64,000 bases of DNA from Psychrobacter immobilis (GCF_904846225.1 NZ_CAJGZJ010000009.1:1-64000), one strand, 5' to 3'. Counted from the stretch's first letter, positions 8,956 to 19,141 are shown. Notes: generated by a model from the letters alone, not told the origin. Made by a program: numbers and translations.

Positions 8956-9768
8956 ATGACACTGCCAAAATTCGGTTTAGGTACTTTTAGATTACAAGGT
9001 GATACGGTTATTCACTCTGTGACAAACGCCTTAGATTTAGGATATCGAGCGATAGATACGGCGCAAGCATACGATAACGAAGAGGCTATCGGTATTGCTA
9101 TCAAAAATAGCGGCATATCTTCTGAATCAATATATCTAACCACTAAGATTTGGGTTGATAACTTATCAAAGGAAAAGCTCATTCCTAGCTTAAAAGCCAG
9201 CTTAAAAAAGTTAGATGTCGATGCTGTAGATTTGACATTGATCCACTGGCCAGCGCCTTCAAGCCCAGTAGCTGTCGAAGAGTATATGACAGCTTTACTC
9301 GAAGCAAAAAAATTAGGCCTCACCAAAAAAATAGGAGTTTCTAACTTCAATATTGATTTGTTAAAACGAGCTATAGCAGTAATAGGCGCTGAAAACATTG
9401 AGACCAATCAAATAGAATTAAGCCCTTATCTACAAAATCGCCGCTTGGTAATTTTTATGAAGCAGCAAGGTATTAACGTGACTTCCTATATGACACTAGC
9501 ATACGGCAAAGCATTAAAAGATCCTATCATTCAAAAAATAGCCAATTACAATCAACAAACCCCAGCACAGGTGATCTTAGCGTGGGCACTCGCTAAAGGC
9601 TACGCTGTGATTCCCTCTTCCACTAAAAGAGAAAATCTAGCGAGCAACTTAGTAGCACAAAGCATCACATTGAGCGTTGAGCAATTAATGAAAATTGACC
9701 AACTCGATACCAATAGTCGTGAAGTCAATCCTGAAGGTTTGGCACCTATTTGGGATCCATCTATCTAA
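8956..9768 (+). CDS. dkgB: Aldo-keto reductase, 2,5-diketo-D-gluconate reductase B / methylglyoxal reductase
   Basis: NADPH-dependent cytosolic reductase of aldehydes and ketones (AKR5 family). The hallmark stretches are visible: [11 protein letters not shown], the catalytic [11 protein letters not shown] (D, Y), [10 protein letters not shown] (K), LIHWP (H), the [11 protein letters not shown] block and the cofactor loop [11 protein letters not shown]. Length (270 residues) and sequence match E. coli DkgB along their whole length. It is followed 20 nt later by mdaB, so the two probably share a transcript under the divergent LysR regulator. Confidence 0.93.
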   Translation: MTLPKFGLGTFRLQGDTVIHSVTNALDLGYRAIDTAQAYDNEEAIGIAIKNSGISSESIYLTTKIWVDNLSKEKLIPSLKASLKKLDVDAVDLTLIHWPAPSSPVAVEEYMTALLEAKKLGLTKKIGVSNFNIDLLKRAIAVIGAENIETNQIELSPYLQNRRLVIFMKQQGINVTSYMTLAYGKALKDPIIQKIANYNQQTPAQVILAWALAKGYAVIPSSTKRENLASNLVAQSITLSVEQLMKIDQLDTNSREVNPEGLAPIWDPSI

Positions 9769-9788
9769 TTTGTACAAGGCAGCTGATA

Positions 9789-10391
9789 ATGAAAAAAATA
9801 TTGATATTAAATGGTAGCAAACGTTTTGCTCATTCAATAGGTGAGCTCAATGACACCCTGACCCATATCGCTGAGCAACAATTACTCAGTTTAGGTCACG
9901 ACGTAAAAGTGACCAACATTGATGCAGGTTATGATATTCAGGATGAAATTGCAAAATGGCTGTGGGCAGATATTATCATTCAACAAGCTCCTGCTTGGTG
10001 GATGGGTGTGCCATGGACAGTCAAAAAATATATTGATGAGATTTTCACCATTGGTCATGGCAGTCTCTATCAAAGTGATGGGCGTTCTCGGCAAGACTTG
10101 GAGAGTAAATATGGTTCTGGTGGTCTGCTGCAAGGTAAACAGTATATGCTTTCAGTAACTTGGAATGCACCTACAGAAGCATTCACAGATCCTAAGCAGT
10201 TTTTTGAAGGTGTTGGCGTTGATGGCGTATATATCGCTACTCATAAGGCATATCAGTTTCTAGGAATGGAGCCAATGCCAACATTCATGAGTAACGATGT
10301 CATAAAAAATCCGACTATTGCTAATGATATTGCGCAGTATCAGGAACACCTGAGTGCCCTGTTTGGGCCAAGCTTTATCGCTCATGAATAA
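9789..10391 (+). CDS. mdaB: NADPH:quinone reductase MdaB
   Basis: Flavodoxin-fold two-electron quinone reductase that limits redox cycling. The start at 9789 is chosen because the preceding in-frame codons read through dkgB's end, while AAGGCAGCTGATA in front of this ATG gives a ribosome-binding site. Recognisable parts are LILNGSKRFAHS (FMN loop), APAWWMGVPWTVKKYIDEIFT, YGSGGLLQGK, LSVTWNAPTEAF and HKAYQFLGMEPMPTF. All are close to E. coli MdaB. Length is 200 residues. Confidence 0.93.
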   Translation: MKKILILNGSKRFAHSIGELNDTLTHIAEQQLLSLGHDVKVTNIDAGYDIQDEIAKWLWADIIIQQAPAWWMGVPWTVKKYIDEIFTIGHGSLYQSDGRSRQDLESKYGSGGLLQGKQYMLSVTWNAPTEAFTDPKQFFEGVGVDGVYIATHKAYQFLGMEPMPTFMSNDVIKNPTIANDIAQYQEHLSALFGPSFIAHE

Positions 10392-10440
10392 TGAGTTGAT
10401 CGCCTATCTGAAAATGCTGTGGTATAGCCAGTATGTCCTT

Positions 10441-10665
10441 ATGAAATTCAAAAAAATAGTCGTGATACCTTTTTTACCCAGAGCCTTATTGTTAAGTAGC
10501 TGTCTATTTCAGAATGCTAATGCTCCTATTATGCCAATTAAAGCTGCATAAGCAATTGACAGTCAGGCTCAGAACTCTAAATGTACGTCAGCGTACGGTG
10601 ATCCTAATGGTGTCGAATTAGTGAAGGATAGCCGAAAATCTGAAGATATTCCAAAGACAATATAA
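10441..10665 (+). pseudogene. Unidentified secreted-protein fragment with an internal stop
   Basis: From ATG 10441 the frame encodes a signal-peptide-like segment (MKFKKIVVIPFLPRALLLSS, then CLFQNANA) and hits TAA at 10549. The same frame then continues for 37 codons (starting AIDSQAQNSKCTSAYGDPNG) to TAA 10665. This looks like a short remnant of an exported protein broken by a stop. I do not recognise the family. The rest of the 10392-10822 gap holds only the hairpin described next. Confidence 0.35.
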
Positions 10666-10704
10666 ATGGGTCCTGATCTAAGCCTAGTAGCTGTCCAATT
10701 TAAT

Positions 10705-10739
10705 TGCCCTTCGTAAAGTGTGATAGCTTGCGAAGGGCA
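10705..10739. terminator. Hairpin, possible terminator between mdaB region and the heme locus
   Basis: Nine-base arms TGCCCTTCG and CGAAGGGCA enclose a 17-nt loop. A/T-rich sequence flanks both sides but there is no clean U-run, so termination is only likely. It sits between converging units (dkgB-mdaB and the hmuY-like gene). Confidence 0.45.
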
Positions 10740-10822
10740 GTTAAAATGATGTATTTATTTTATGAAATAATGCGGTATGTATAAGTTAAGCTTAGCTGAG
10801 CTAAACTCAAAAGGTAAAAAAA

Positions 10823-12079
10823 CTAAGGAGCAGGCTGAATGTCTATTCTAAATTCCCATGCGGTCGCAGTCGTCGCTGAGCTATCAGGGTAATTGATTTT
10901 ATCCAAACGCACGCGGGCATAGCTATTGCCTTCAGCAGATCTAATGAGCGCGCCTTGAGCGCTGTCAACCGCTTTGGCATTTAGCTGATGCGTCATGCCA
11001 TTGTAGGTATACCAGCCAAAGTCTAGGTTCGGGAAATTACCCGTATAAGCAGGATTGAGATCCGAGCCTTTACTATCAACGACCCAGCTTCTGGCACTCA
11101 TCGGTTTGTCGTATATAGCGGTGTTGGTAAGGTCGGTTAAAGTCGCCGCACTACCATCGGTCATAAACTTGCTGACAATGGGCTCACCTTTATCATCATA
11201 ATACCCTATCGGTGTTTTTGATAAGAAGCCACCAACTTTGCTCTTATTAGTGCCAATAGCAGAATCGCCACCATTTAAAATGACGCTATTACGCTTAAAG
11301 CCAATCTGCCAAGTGCTGTTTTTAGCAGTGCTAATTTTTCCTGTAGTTAGATCAAAATAGACCCAGTTATCATTGTTTGAGGCATCGATAGTTTTTGTCT
11401 GCACCTTGTTCGGTAGTGCAGTATCAATCCAGCGCAGAGTAGGGTAGCCTGAGGTTCCTGCATTATTATAGTAGTTGGTAATCTGCATGGCATAAATAGG
11501 CTGCTGTACGCTGCTGTCTGTCATGGCGCTGCCATTATCTGTGGTGACAAGGTAGACACGATTGTTCGGGTAGAGCTGATGGTTGCCTTTTAAGTTGTAC
11601 TCAAACCAAGGCTCTGCATCAAAAATACCGCCACTACGGTCTTCATTGTAGTGCATGGTAATGTCACGACTGGTATCAGGATCTTGAGTTGCATTGCTAT
11701 AACGACTCAGATCTGACCAATCGATTAAACCAAAAACGCCACCTTTGCCAGTGCCAGAATCACCGCTATTTGACCAGAGCTTGACCGAACGCGCTTGGTT
11801 ATCAAACTTGATATCCCATTTATCTTCAGCACACGAGCTTTCAGCTTTGGCATCAAAGTCATAACAGGTTGCGGTATTAGGCGCTAGATTGGTGACTTGC
11901 CAAGTAGCCGTTTCGCTAAAGCTGGCACTGCTCACAGGCGGGGTAGTGCCGCCATTACCGTTACTATCACTACTTGTACCATCACCGCAGCCGGTCATGC
12001 TGAGTGCTAAAATGCTGCTACTAAACAGTAATGCCAATTTAGTCGGCTTGGTGTGAACTGCTGGGAGAATGGGGGTCAT
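10823..12079 (-). CDS. HmuY-like heme-binding lipoprotein with two apparent HmuY repeats
   Basis: Outer-membrane-anchored lipoprotein expected to capture heme for the neighbouring receptor. The start with AAGGAAG upstream (12079) is preferred over one 14 codons earlier. It has a lipobox (LSMTGC), a Ser/Gly-rich linker, then two related segments. One is around residues 50-130 (WDIKFDNQARSVKLWSNSG, GKGGVFG). The other is around 230-300 (NWVYFDLTTGKI, WQIGFKRNSVILNGG, SKVGGFL). Both follow the HmuY pattern W-x-I-x-F...V-x-(L/T)-N-x-G. A single HmuY is about 200 residues, so this 418-residue protein looks like a tandem form. It lies 102 bp downstream of the receptor gene. Confidence 0.75.
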   Translation of the reverse strand: MTPILPAVHTKPTKLALLFSSSILALSMTGCGDGTSSDSNGNGGTTPPVSSASFSETATWQVTNLAPNTATCYDFDAKAESSCAEDKWDIKFDNQARSVKLWSNSGDSGTGKGGVFGLIDWSDLSRYSNATQDPDTSRDITMHYNEDRSGGIFDAEPWFEYNLKGNHQLYPNNRVYLVTTDNGSAMTDSSVQQPIYAMQITNYYNNAGTSGYPTLRWIDTALPNKVQTKTIDASNNDNWVYFDLTTGKISTAKNSTWQIGFKRNSVILNGGDSAIGTNKSKVGGFLSKTPIGYYDDKGEPIVSKFMTDGSAATLTDLTNTAIYDKPMSARSWVVDSKGSDLNPAYTGNFPNLDFGWYTYNGMTHQLNAKAVDSAQGALIRSAEGNSYARVRLDKINYPDSSATTATAWEFRIDIQPAP

Positions 12080-12181
12080 ATCAGCTTCCTTGATGGTTGT
12101 CGTTTCAGATAGAGGGTACAAAATAAGGGTAAAAATAGCGGTACAAATACACTTGCTTTAGAATGATTGTGAATTAAAGGC

Positions 12182-14377
12182 TTACCAATGGTAGCTGGCG
12201 CCAAGTAACCACTCGCGATTATCAATGGGACGGTAGTCACTGGTATCGGTGACATCACGCTGCACATCAAAGATATTATTAATCGCTGCATACAAGCTCA
12301 AGTTTGCAGTTGCGTCATAATTGAGCTTGCTATCTAGCGTCCACCAAGAGGGTGAATACGCTTGCTCGCTGGTACTAATCAACTGTTTGGATTCATAATT
12401 GATGCGCGGGATTAGCTGTAATTTGTCATTAAGCTGATAATCTAGTGCTAGCATCGCTTTGTGATTGGGTTTATAAGTCAGTTCGGTATCCGTCACATTG
12501 TTATACGTCTTTAAATAGGCGTAGCTGGCTTGTAGTTTGGTGCGCTCATCTACTTGCCAATCAATGCCAATATCGCCGCCATAGGTTTTGGCACTATCGA
12601 CGTTCATATATTTATAAATGGCGATATTGCCCTCAAAGCTCGCATTGTCTTCATCGGTCTGAATTAGGTTATCTATCTCGTTATAAAAACCATTGACCGT
12701 CAAATTCATGGTGTCGCTCAGTTGACCTTGATAGCCGATCTGATAGCTGGTTGAGGTTTCAGGTTGCAAGTCGGGATTGCCCATGACTTTATAACCCAAA
12801 TTGCTATGGTCAAAAACGTAATAGCGTTCTTTTAGATTGGGCACGCGATAGCCACCGCCAATACTGCTACGAAAGACATGGTCGCGCCCACTTGCATCCA
12901 AATGGTTGTATTTGAGTGATACTTTTGGCGCCGTATGACCACCAAAGTCCTCATCGTTTTGATAGCGAATACCGCTCAACACTTCCCAGTTATCGCCAAT
13001 CAGCCAATCATCTTGTAGATACAGCTCACCGACATCACGGCTGACGTCATCGCTGATAAGCTCGCTGACTTGGTTTTTCGTTTGGCTTAACTTGTCTTGC
13101 TGAACCTGACCGCCGACTTGGATAAGATGAAGGTGCTTATCGGATAGCAATAGCTCAGGTAGGTCGAGCTGGGCTTGCACCAACGTCGTACTAATCTCTG
13201 TATCACGGGCACTAGTGATGGCTTGCTGTGTTTTAGTATTAGATTCGCTTTGATATTCCTCATGCAACGCTTGAGCGGACAATCGATAAGTCCTGCTGCG
13301 ATCATCGACATGCGGCGCGATATCAGCGCGCGCACCGACACTAAAGCGCTGCTTGCTGATGTGCTCATCTCTTTGCTGTGCCAAATAGCGCGGCGCGACA
13401 TAATAATTAAAGCGACTGATATCGTCTTCTTTATAGTGGCTGGCTTCTAGCCAATATTGAGAGTTTTTGACCAGTCGGTTATCGTTGCGGTCATTGTTAT
13501 TACCTGATGTGTCGTTACCGTCAGGGCGGTAGCTGAAGCGGGCACTGACTTGTGATTGCTCGCTGGCATCTTTTAATCTAGGCCATGCTTCATGGTCTAA
13601 GCTTAAGCCATCATTGTGCACATACGAGCCTGATAGACGCGCGTGAAAGCGCTGGTTTTTATCTAACGGCCCTTCCACGCTGGCTTCTACATAGCGCTTA
13701 TTGGCATCTAGCTTTTTACCAGATGGATTTTGCTGCCCATTGCTGACAATCTCGGTGGTGATATGTCCTGTTGCCGCGCCAATGGGTTTGGTGATGATAT
13801 TAATGACGCCGCCCATCGCCGCGCTACCAAACTGCGCTGATGCCGCTCCTTGCACCACCTCTATCTGTTCGATATCCATATTCATATATTGATTCAAGTT
13901 TACTGTCGAGCCAGTGCTTGCCGTAATAGGCAAACCGTCAATCAACACCAATACTTGATCACCTGTGAAGCCTTGCATGCTGACTTCGTAACCTGTCTTG
14001 CCGTGGACTTCACGTAAGTAGACATTGGGCAACAAGGCTAGCGCTTCTTTTAAAGTATGAGCATGGTTGTCATCGAGCTGCTGGCGGCTAAGTACTTGCA
14101 GGGCAACTGGCGAATCACTCAAGGCGCGCTCAGAGCGAGTCGCCGTTACCACGATAGGGTCTAAACGTGTGCTCGGCATGGCTGCATCGTTAGTCATATC
14201 ACCATTCGTCTCTGCGAAAATTGGCGCTGCTTGGACTGAAACTGACGTGAATGTAAACAATGCTAATGCCACACTTATGGCTAATGGGCTACGACGCAGT
14301 AGTGAGGGATGGGTGTTTAGTCCCGTATGAGTCAACGATAAATCAAACGCTAAAATTGACATAAATAAAACAGCCAT
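12182..14377 (-). CDS. TonB-dependent outer-membrane receptor, probably for heme/hemoproteins
   Basis: A 22-strand barrel receptor with a plug. It has a signal segment (FTFTSVSVQA), a TonB box region (DPIVVTATRSERAL), the plug domain (LLPNVYLREV, MQGFTGDQVLVLIDGLP, IEVVQGAASAQFGSAAMGG) and a barrel ending in aromatic W (LGASYHW). Length 731 is normal. Heme is inferred from context: the HmuY-like lipoprotein downstream and hmuSTUV on the other strand. A siderophore ligand cannot be excluded from sequence. Expression is probably Fur-controlled from the shared upstream region. Confidence 0.85.
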   Translation of the reverse strand: MAVLFMSILAFDLSLTHTGLNTHPSLLRRSPLAISVALALFTFTSVSVQAAPIFAETNGDMTNDAAMPSTRLDPIVVTATRSERALSDSPVALQVLSRQQLDDNHAHTLKEALALLPNVYLREVHGKTGYEVSMQGFTGDQVLVLIDGLPITASTGSTVNLNQYMNMDIEQIEVVQGAASAQFGSAAMGGVINIITKPIGAATGHITTEIVSNGQQNPSGKKLDANKRYVEASVEGPLDKNQRFHARLSGSYVHNDGLSLDHEAWPRLKDASEQSQVSARFSYRPDGNDTSGNNNDRNDNRLVKNSQYWLEASHYKEDDISRFNYYVAPRYLAQQRDEHISKQRFSVGARADIAPHVDDRSRTYRLSAQALHEEYQSESNTKTQQAITSARDTEISTTLVQAQLDLPELLLSDKHLHLIQVGGQVQQDKLSQTKNQVSELISDDVSRDVGELYLQDDWLIGDNWEVLSGIRYQNDEDFGGHTAPKVSLKYNHLDASGRDHVFRSSIGGGYRVPNLKERYYVFDHSNLGYKVMGNPDLQPETSTSYQIGYQGQLSDTMNLTVNGFYNEIDNLIQTDEDNASFEGNIAIYKYMNVDSAKTYGGDIGIDWQVDERTKLQASYAYLKTYNNVTDTELTYKPNHKAMLALDYQLNDKLQLIPRINYESKQLISTSEQAYSPSWWTLDSKLNYDATANLSLYAAINNIFDVQRDVTDTSDYRPIDNREWLLGASYHW

Positions 14378-14531
14378 CGTAAAAAGAGAGAGTAAGAAAG
14401 TCGTGTTACTTAAAGACCTTTTTCTACAAAAAGAGCGATCTAAAGCGACCTTTTCATAGTATTAATTATTAAAGGTTTGGTTACTTGATTCACTAGATTA
14501 AGTAACAAAGCCCAGACATAGTATTTCAAAC

Positions 14532-14570
14532 GATAACAATTATCAAGATGTAAATGATAATTATTATTAT
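14532..14570. promoter_or_regulatory. Fur box region between receptor and hmuS
   Basis: GATAACAATTATC (14532-14544) is a perfect GATAA-n3-TTATC palindrome. It is followed by AATGATAATTATTATT (about 14553-14568), close to the Fur consensus GATAATGATAATCATTATC. The sites lie about 155 bp upstream of the receptor start and 270-300 bp upstream of hmuS, so they could repress both under iron-replete conditions. Apart from this the 14378-14839 gap shows no gene. Confidence 0.72.
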
Positions 14571-14839
14571 TTACAAAGTGAAAAAATGTTGCCATAATGA
14601 TTTTTCCCGAAGCCTAGAGACAAAATTATAAATGATGAATTGGAAGCGATAATTGCTAAAAGTTTGCTTGATAAATACACCCTTGCTGCATCATTGTAAG
14701 CACTGTAGTACAGCAGGTATTGGTCTTATCAAACATCAATCATCATAGTCGCTGCTATTTTCTAAAGATATTCATATCTCAATACTATATAGCCAAGATC
14801 ATTGGCTTTTTTACTGCTATCTATTTTATGGAGACCATC

Positions 14840-15973
14840 ATGAGTCAACCGCTATCGTTAACCAAAAAAAATACTGAGTTGTGGCAACAGTACCAAGCAT
14901 TAAAAGCAAAAACCCCGATGCTATTTCCTACAGAAGGGGCGGCTGCATTGGGGGGCAGCGAGTTTGAACTGATGTTAGCCTCGCCCTATAGCCAGTATAT
15001 TGGTGATCAGTGCAAAGCTGTGTTAAAGCAATTTGAGAAGTTTGGTGAAATGGAAAGCATCGTCAGAAACGAGCTGGCCGTGCATGAAAAAACGGCGCCG
15101 TATCACAATCTTAAGCTTGGCGAAAAGATGGGATTGGCACTCAATGTTGGTGGTCTAGATTTGCGATTCTTTATGTGGCAATGGCAGCATATGCTGGCGG
15201 TAACGGATACCAGCCGTGCCGATAAGCCATCTTATAGTATTCAGTTTTATAACGCTCAGGGCGCGGCGATTGACAAAGTCTATCTGCGAGAGCTAAGCGA
15301 TGAGAATATCAGCCGTTGGCAGGCGATGATTCAGAAGCAGCTGCAAACGGTAAATAAGAAGACGCTGACGTTAGAGGCACAAGAGCCGCTAAATGACTGG
15401 CGTTACAAGGCATTAAGTGAAGATGCGCGCGCGCAGCTACAACAAGGCTGGCAGGCAATGACAGACGTGCATCAATTCCACTCATTATTAAAAAATCTCG
15501 ATATAGATCGTGCTAGTAGCTACCGTCAAGCACCAGAGCAGATGACGCAGCAGCTTGATATTAGCGCGGTCGAAGCGGTATTTGAGCAAGCGCGTGATGC
15601 GAAATGTCCGATTATGATATTTGTTGGTAATAGCGGTCTGGTGCAGATTCAGACTGGCACCGTGCAGACGCTCAAACGTATGGGCGATTGGTTCAATATT
15701 TTAGATAAAGACCATAATGACTTTACGCTGCATTTAAAAGACAAAGCATTGGCGCAAGTGTGGAGCGTTAAGCGCCCAACCAAAGACGGCATCGTGACTT
15801 GTATCGAAGGTTTTGATGGTCACGGCGTCAGTATCTTTAGCGTGTTTGGTCAGCGAATTGAAGGCACACCTGAGCTTGAAGCATGGCAGCAAATTGTCTC
15901 GACGGTCATCGAAGCGCATCCATATGCAGAAGCCTTAGCAGCAGTTGCAATGGCTGAAGAAGAGAGCGTGTAA
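14840..15973 (+). CDS. hmuS: Hemin-degrading / heme-trafficking factor HmuS
   Basis: Cytoplasmic HemS/ChuS/HmuS-family protein that receives heme from the ABC transporter and hands it on or degrades it. It has two tandem HemS domains. The first contains FPTEGAAALGGSEFELMLASP, and a region near NLKLGEKMGL; the second includes IFVGNSGLVQIQTG and FNILDKDHNDFTLHL. The start at 14840 (GGAGA upstream) trims 40 residues of unlikely N-terminal extension, giving 377 residues. It opens the plus-strand hmuSTUV unit. Confidence 0.9.
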   Translation: MSQPLSLTKKNTELWQQYQALKAKTPMLFPTEGAAALGGSEFELMLASPYSQYIGDQCKAVLKQFEKFGEMESIVRNELAVHEKTAPYHNLKLGEKMGLALNVGGLDLRFFMWQWQHMLAVTDTSRADKPSYSIQFYNAQGAAIDKVYLRELSDENISRWQAMIQKQLQTVNKKTLTLEAQEPLNDWRYKALSEDARAQLQQGWQAMTDVHQFHSLLKNLDIDRASSYRQAPEQMTQQLDISAVEAVFEQARDAKCPIMIFVGNSGLVQIQTGTVQTLKRMGDWFNILDKDHNDFTLHLKDKALAQVWSVKRPTKDGIVTCIEGFDGHGVSIFSVFGQRIEGTPELEAWQQIVSTVIEAHPYAEALAAVAMAEEESV

Positions 15974-16111
15974 ACCCGTCATAAAAAATCAGCAAATTTT
16001 GCGATATTGACACTCACATAACGGATAAATCATAGCTGTTTTGTGAGTTATTTGGGATGCTTAATACACGTTAATAGTGTCATTTTTTACGTTAGCAAAT
16101 TAGGAATGCTT

Positions 16112-16969
16112 ATGTCTTCTGCATTATCAAAAACAGTAATAACTCATTCAGTGATAAATAAAAAATTGATGAGTCGTGCTATCAGCACTGCTGCCATTAT
16201 TGGCGCATTTGCCGTGCCCTCACTTTCTGCCCAAGCTTATGAGCGTATTGTCGCGATGAGTCCCGATGTTGCAGACGTTGTGGTGGCACTAGGAGGGACC
16301 AATAAGTTAGTTGGTAAAGATGCGACCAATCATAATCCAGCGTTGAAGAGCGTGCCAGCCGTGGGTATGCACCGTAATATCACCGCCGAGTCTGTATTGG
16401 CAGTTAAGCCTGATTTGGTGCTCGGTAGCTACATGGTGCAGCCTACGAGTATTTATCAGCGCTTAAATGGCCTAAAAGTTAAAGCTGTCAATGTAGCGCC
16501 TAAAGAAGAAGTAAACACCTTTGCCAATAGTATTAAATCCATCGGCAATTACGTTGATAAAAAACCCGAAGGATTGGAGCTTGCGAAGCGTTGGAATGCA
16601 GGGATGAGTCCAATGGCAAAGACGGGTAAGCGTTATTTATTAAGTTACGATGGTCGTATCGTTGCAGGTAAGGGCACGGTAGGGGATGAGTTGATTCGCC
16701 GTGCTGGTGGAATTAACGCTGCAAACGTATCAGGGCTAAAACCTATGTCACGTGAAGGCTGGCTGGCCGCCAAGCCTGATGTGATTATTATTGCCGATCA
16801 TAATCAAGCAGTGGTTGGCGGGGTCAGTAAATTTAGTAAACGTCCAGAGATTGCAGCAAGTGCAGCAGGTAAAAAAGGCGGCGTACATTTTTGGCCAGCA
16901 GATGAATTTCTACGGTATGGCTTACATTCGCCTGAAGTCTTAAAGAAGCTGAACGCTGTAGCAAAATAG
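16112..16969 (+). CDS. hmuT: Heme ABC transporter periplasmic binding protein HmuT
   Basis: Periplasmic heme carrier of the class III (BtuF/FhuD) fold. The start at 16112 is chosen for AGGA at the right spacing; upstream codons are a poor N-terminus. A signal peptide (ISTAAIIGAFAVPSLSAQA) is followed by YERIVAMSPDVADVVVALGG, AVGMHRNITAESVLAVKPDLVLGS and SREGWLAAKPDVIII. The conserved Tyr/His heme ligands of the family are plausible in the N-lobe. The permease gene follows 35 nt later. Confidence 0.9.
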   Translation: MSSALSKTVITHSVINKKLMSRAISTAAIIGAFAVPSLSAQAYERIVAMSPDVADVVVALGGTNKLVGKDATNHNPALKSVPAVGMHRNITAESVLAVKPDLVLGSYMVQPTSIYQRLNGLKVKAVNVAPKEEVNTFANSIKSIGNYVDKKPEGLELAKRWNAGMSPMAKTGKRYLLSYDGRIVAGKGTVGDELIRRAGGINAANVSGLKPMSREGWLAAKPDVIIIADHNQAVVGGVSKFSKRPEIAASAAGKKGGVHFWPADEFLRYGLHSPEVLKKLNAVAK

Positions 16970-17004
16970 CCTAAGTAAAAATACTTTATCTTATATTCAA
17001 CAAA

Positions 17005-18003
17005 ATGATATCTCACATGGCAAATACGATTTCTGCTTCTATCGCTATACAAACTGGAAAACACAAACATAGCATCTATTATATTGCCGCCACTGTCATA
17101 TCTGTGTTACTAATTTGGTTGGCGCTTGGTACTGGCTTTGGCGAATGGTCAAGCCCTAGCCATCTTGACGATACTATTTGGCAGCTACGCTATCCGCGCG
17201 TGGTTACGGCATTATTAGTGGGAATGGCGTTGTCAGTTAGTGGTGCAGCATTACAGGCTTTATTTGAGAATCCTTTAGCTGACCCAAGCTTAATCGGTAC
17301 GTCAGGTGGCGCGGCGCTTGGTGTTGTTTTGGTATTGGCATTGGGGTTTGGTGGTATTGGGATACCGCTTGCTGCGTTTACCGGAAGCGTATTGGTCTGT
17401 TTGTTTATTCTCGCTTGTCATCGGTTTTTGGGCGGTGGGCAGATGGGCTTGCTGATATTGGGATTTGTCATCAGTGCTTTTTGTGCCGCTGTGGTCAGCC
17501 TGATTTTATTCATGTCTGATGACATGGTACTTCGATCTGCGACCAATTGGCTGTCAGGTAGTATGGCGGAAGCAGGCTTTGCACCGCTGCGATATTCAAT
17601 TGTTTCTATGGTTTTAGGCTTAGCGATTTTATTACCGTTAGGTCGCCAGTTGGATGGACTGATGCTTGGTGAAGCCGCTGCTAAATCTTTGGGTATCAAA
17701 GTTGGTTTGGTTCGTTGTTTGGTCGTGATTGCCTCGGCATTATTGACAGGGGCGGCGGTGTCTTTAGCAGGCGTCATTGGTTTTATTGGCATGATGGTAC
17801 CAAACCTGCTGGCTATTCTGTTTGGCGGCAGACGTATGCGTCTCATGATTTGGTCCGGCTGGCTTGGGGCGATATTATTACTCGTCATTGATGGCGCGGC
17901 GCGGCATGTTGCCTATCCAGTGGATGTGCCCGTTGGCATCGTTTTAGCGTTGCTTGGCGGTCCATTCTTTATTTGGCTGTTTGTGCGTAGTAGCCGCCGT
18001 TAA
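17005..18003 (+). CDS. hmuU: Heme ABC transporter permease HmuU (FecCD family)
   Basis: Inner-membrane channel subunit with about ten membrane segments. FecCD signatures are present: LRYPRVVTALLVGMALSVSG, ENPLADPSLIGTSGGAALG, LGIKVG, and GFIGMMVPNLLAI. The C-terminal part has PVDVPVGIVLALLGGPFFIWL. Length 332 is typical. An in-frame ATG four codons in (17017) is an alternative start. Confidence 0.92.
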   Translation: MISHMANTISASIAIQTGKHKHSIYYIAATVISVLLIWLALGTGFGEWSSPSHLDDTIWQLRYPRVVTALLVGMALSVSGAALQALFENPLADPSLIGTSGGAALGVVLVLALGFGGIGIPLAAFTGSVLVCLFILACHRFLGGGQMGLLILGFVISAFCAAVVSLILFMSDDMVLRSATNWLSGSMAEAGFAPLRYSIVSMVLGLAILLPLGRQLDGLMLGEAAAKSLGIKVGLVRCLVVIASALLTGAAVSLAGVIGFIGMMVPNLLAILFGGRRMRLMIWSGWLGAILLLVIDGAARHVAYPVDVPVGIVLALLGGPFFIWLFVRSSRR

Positions 18004-18018
18004 TCGAAGAGGGTATTT

Positions 18019-18876
18019 ATGTTCCATTCATTTTTTACGGCTACATCAAAGACATCGCTAGCGAATCAAGATAGTCGTATAAATAGTAGTAATATCAAGA
18101 GTAGTGATGCAGGCGAGCTGTTGTCGATGCAAGATATTCATATTTCGCATGGTCATAAAACATTGTTAAAGATAGACAAGCTAACCGTGCCAAGTCAAAA
18201 GCTGGTCGCCTTTATCGGACCAAATGGCGCGGGTAAAAGCACGTTACTGCACACGGTTTTGGGTCAACACACAGGAACCGCGCTCAAAACGGATGGTCAG
18301 ATTACGATTTACGGTCAGCCTATCAACGAGGTCATGAATAATGGTCATATCGCTTGGGTTGGACAACATGAGCGTTTTGAGCTGCCACTAACGGTATTAG
18401 ATTATGTGCTATTAGGCGTTTCACCAAATCTTGCATGGTATCAGCGCCCAAACAGCAATCATATTGAGCGCGCGCAACATTTATTACAGGATTTTGAGTT
18501 ATCAAGCTTGATCAGTGCTCGCGTGCAAACCTTATCAGGGGGTGAAAAACAGCGCTTGGCTATCGTAAGGGCGCTAATGCAAGATACTAAAATCATGATG
18601 TTCGATGAGCCGACCAATCACCTCGATATCCGCCATCAGCGTTTTTTACTTCATTATTTGCAAAATTTGGTGCGACAGCAACGCAAAAGTATTTTGGTAG
18701 TCCTCCATGATTTGACCCATGCACATCGCTATACTGATGAGGTAGTATTGTTAAATGGTGGACAAATTGTTGCACAAGGAACGCCTAGTGAGGTGATGAC
18801 ACGTCCACAATTAAGCGATGTTTATGATGTCGATATTAAGGTGCATCAGACTGAAGATGGCTTGTTGTTTGTGTAA
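18019..18876 (+). CDS. hmuV: Heme ABC transporter ATPase HmuV
   Basis: ATP-binding subunit powering heme import. It has Walker A GPNGAGKST, a Q-loop (VGQHERFELP), signature LSGGEKQRLAIVRAL, Walker B IMMFDEPTNHLD and switch His (VVLHDLTHA). About 35 extra residues precede the nucleotide-binding domain. It follows hmuU by 15 nt and ends the operon. The 264-bp gap after it holds no obvious gene. Confidence 0.92.
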   Translation: MFHSFFTATSKTSLANQDSRINSSNIKSSDAGELLSMQDIHISHGHKTLLKIDKLTVPSQKLVAFIGPNGAGKSTLLHTVLGQHTGTALKTDGQITIYGQPINEVMNNGHIAWVGQHERFELPLTVLDYVLLGVSPNLAWYQRPNSNHIERAQHLLQDFELSSLISARVQTLSGGEKQRLAIVRALMQDTKIMMFDEPTNHLDIRHQRFLLHYLQNLVRQQRKSILVVLHDLTHAHRYTDEVVLLNGGQIVAQGTPSEVMTRPQLSDVYDVDIKVHQTEDGLLFV

Positions 18877-19141
18877 ACTCTCCAGTAAAACTATTCTTTT
18901 GTTTTTTATGAGAGTTTAAGAGACTGTTTTAACCTAAGAAGAGGAAGGTTTAAAACTCAAGTATTTATACTATACGATTAATCACGTGTAGGACTTTTTT
19001 CTATTAAAATGAAAGCAGTTTTGACCCCTGCCGCTAATCTCGTAGAAATTAACTTGGGATATTTTAATCAGACAACTTAATTGAGATATACGTCTGATAT
19101 TCGTATCAGTCGAAAAGACTAATGTCTTTACCTATCTAGAA

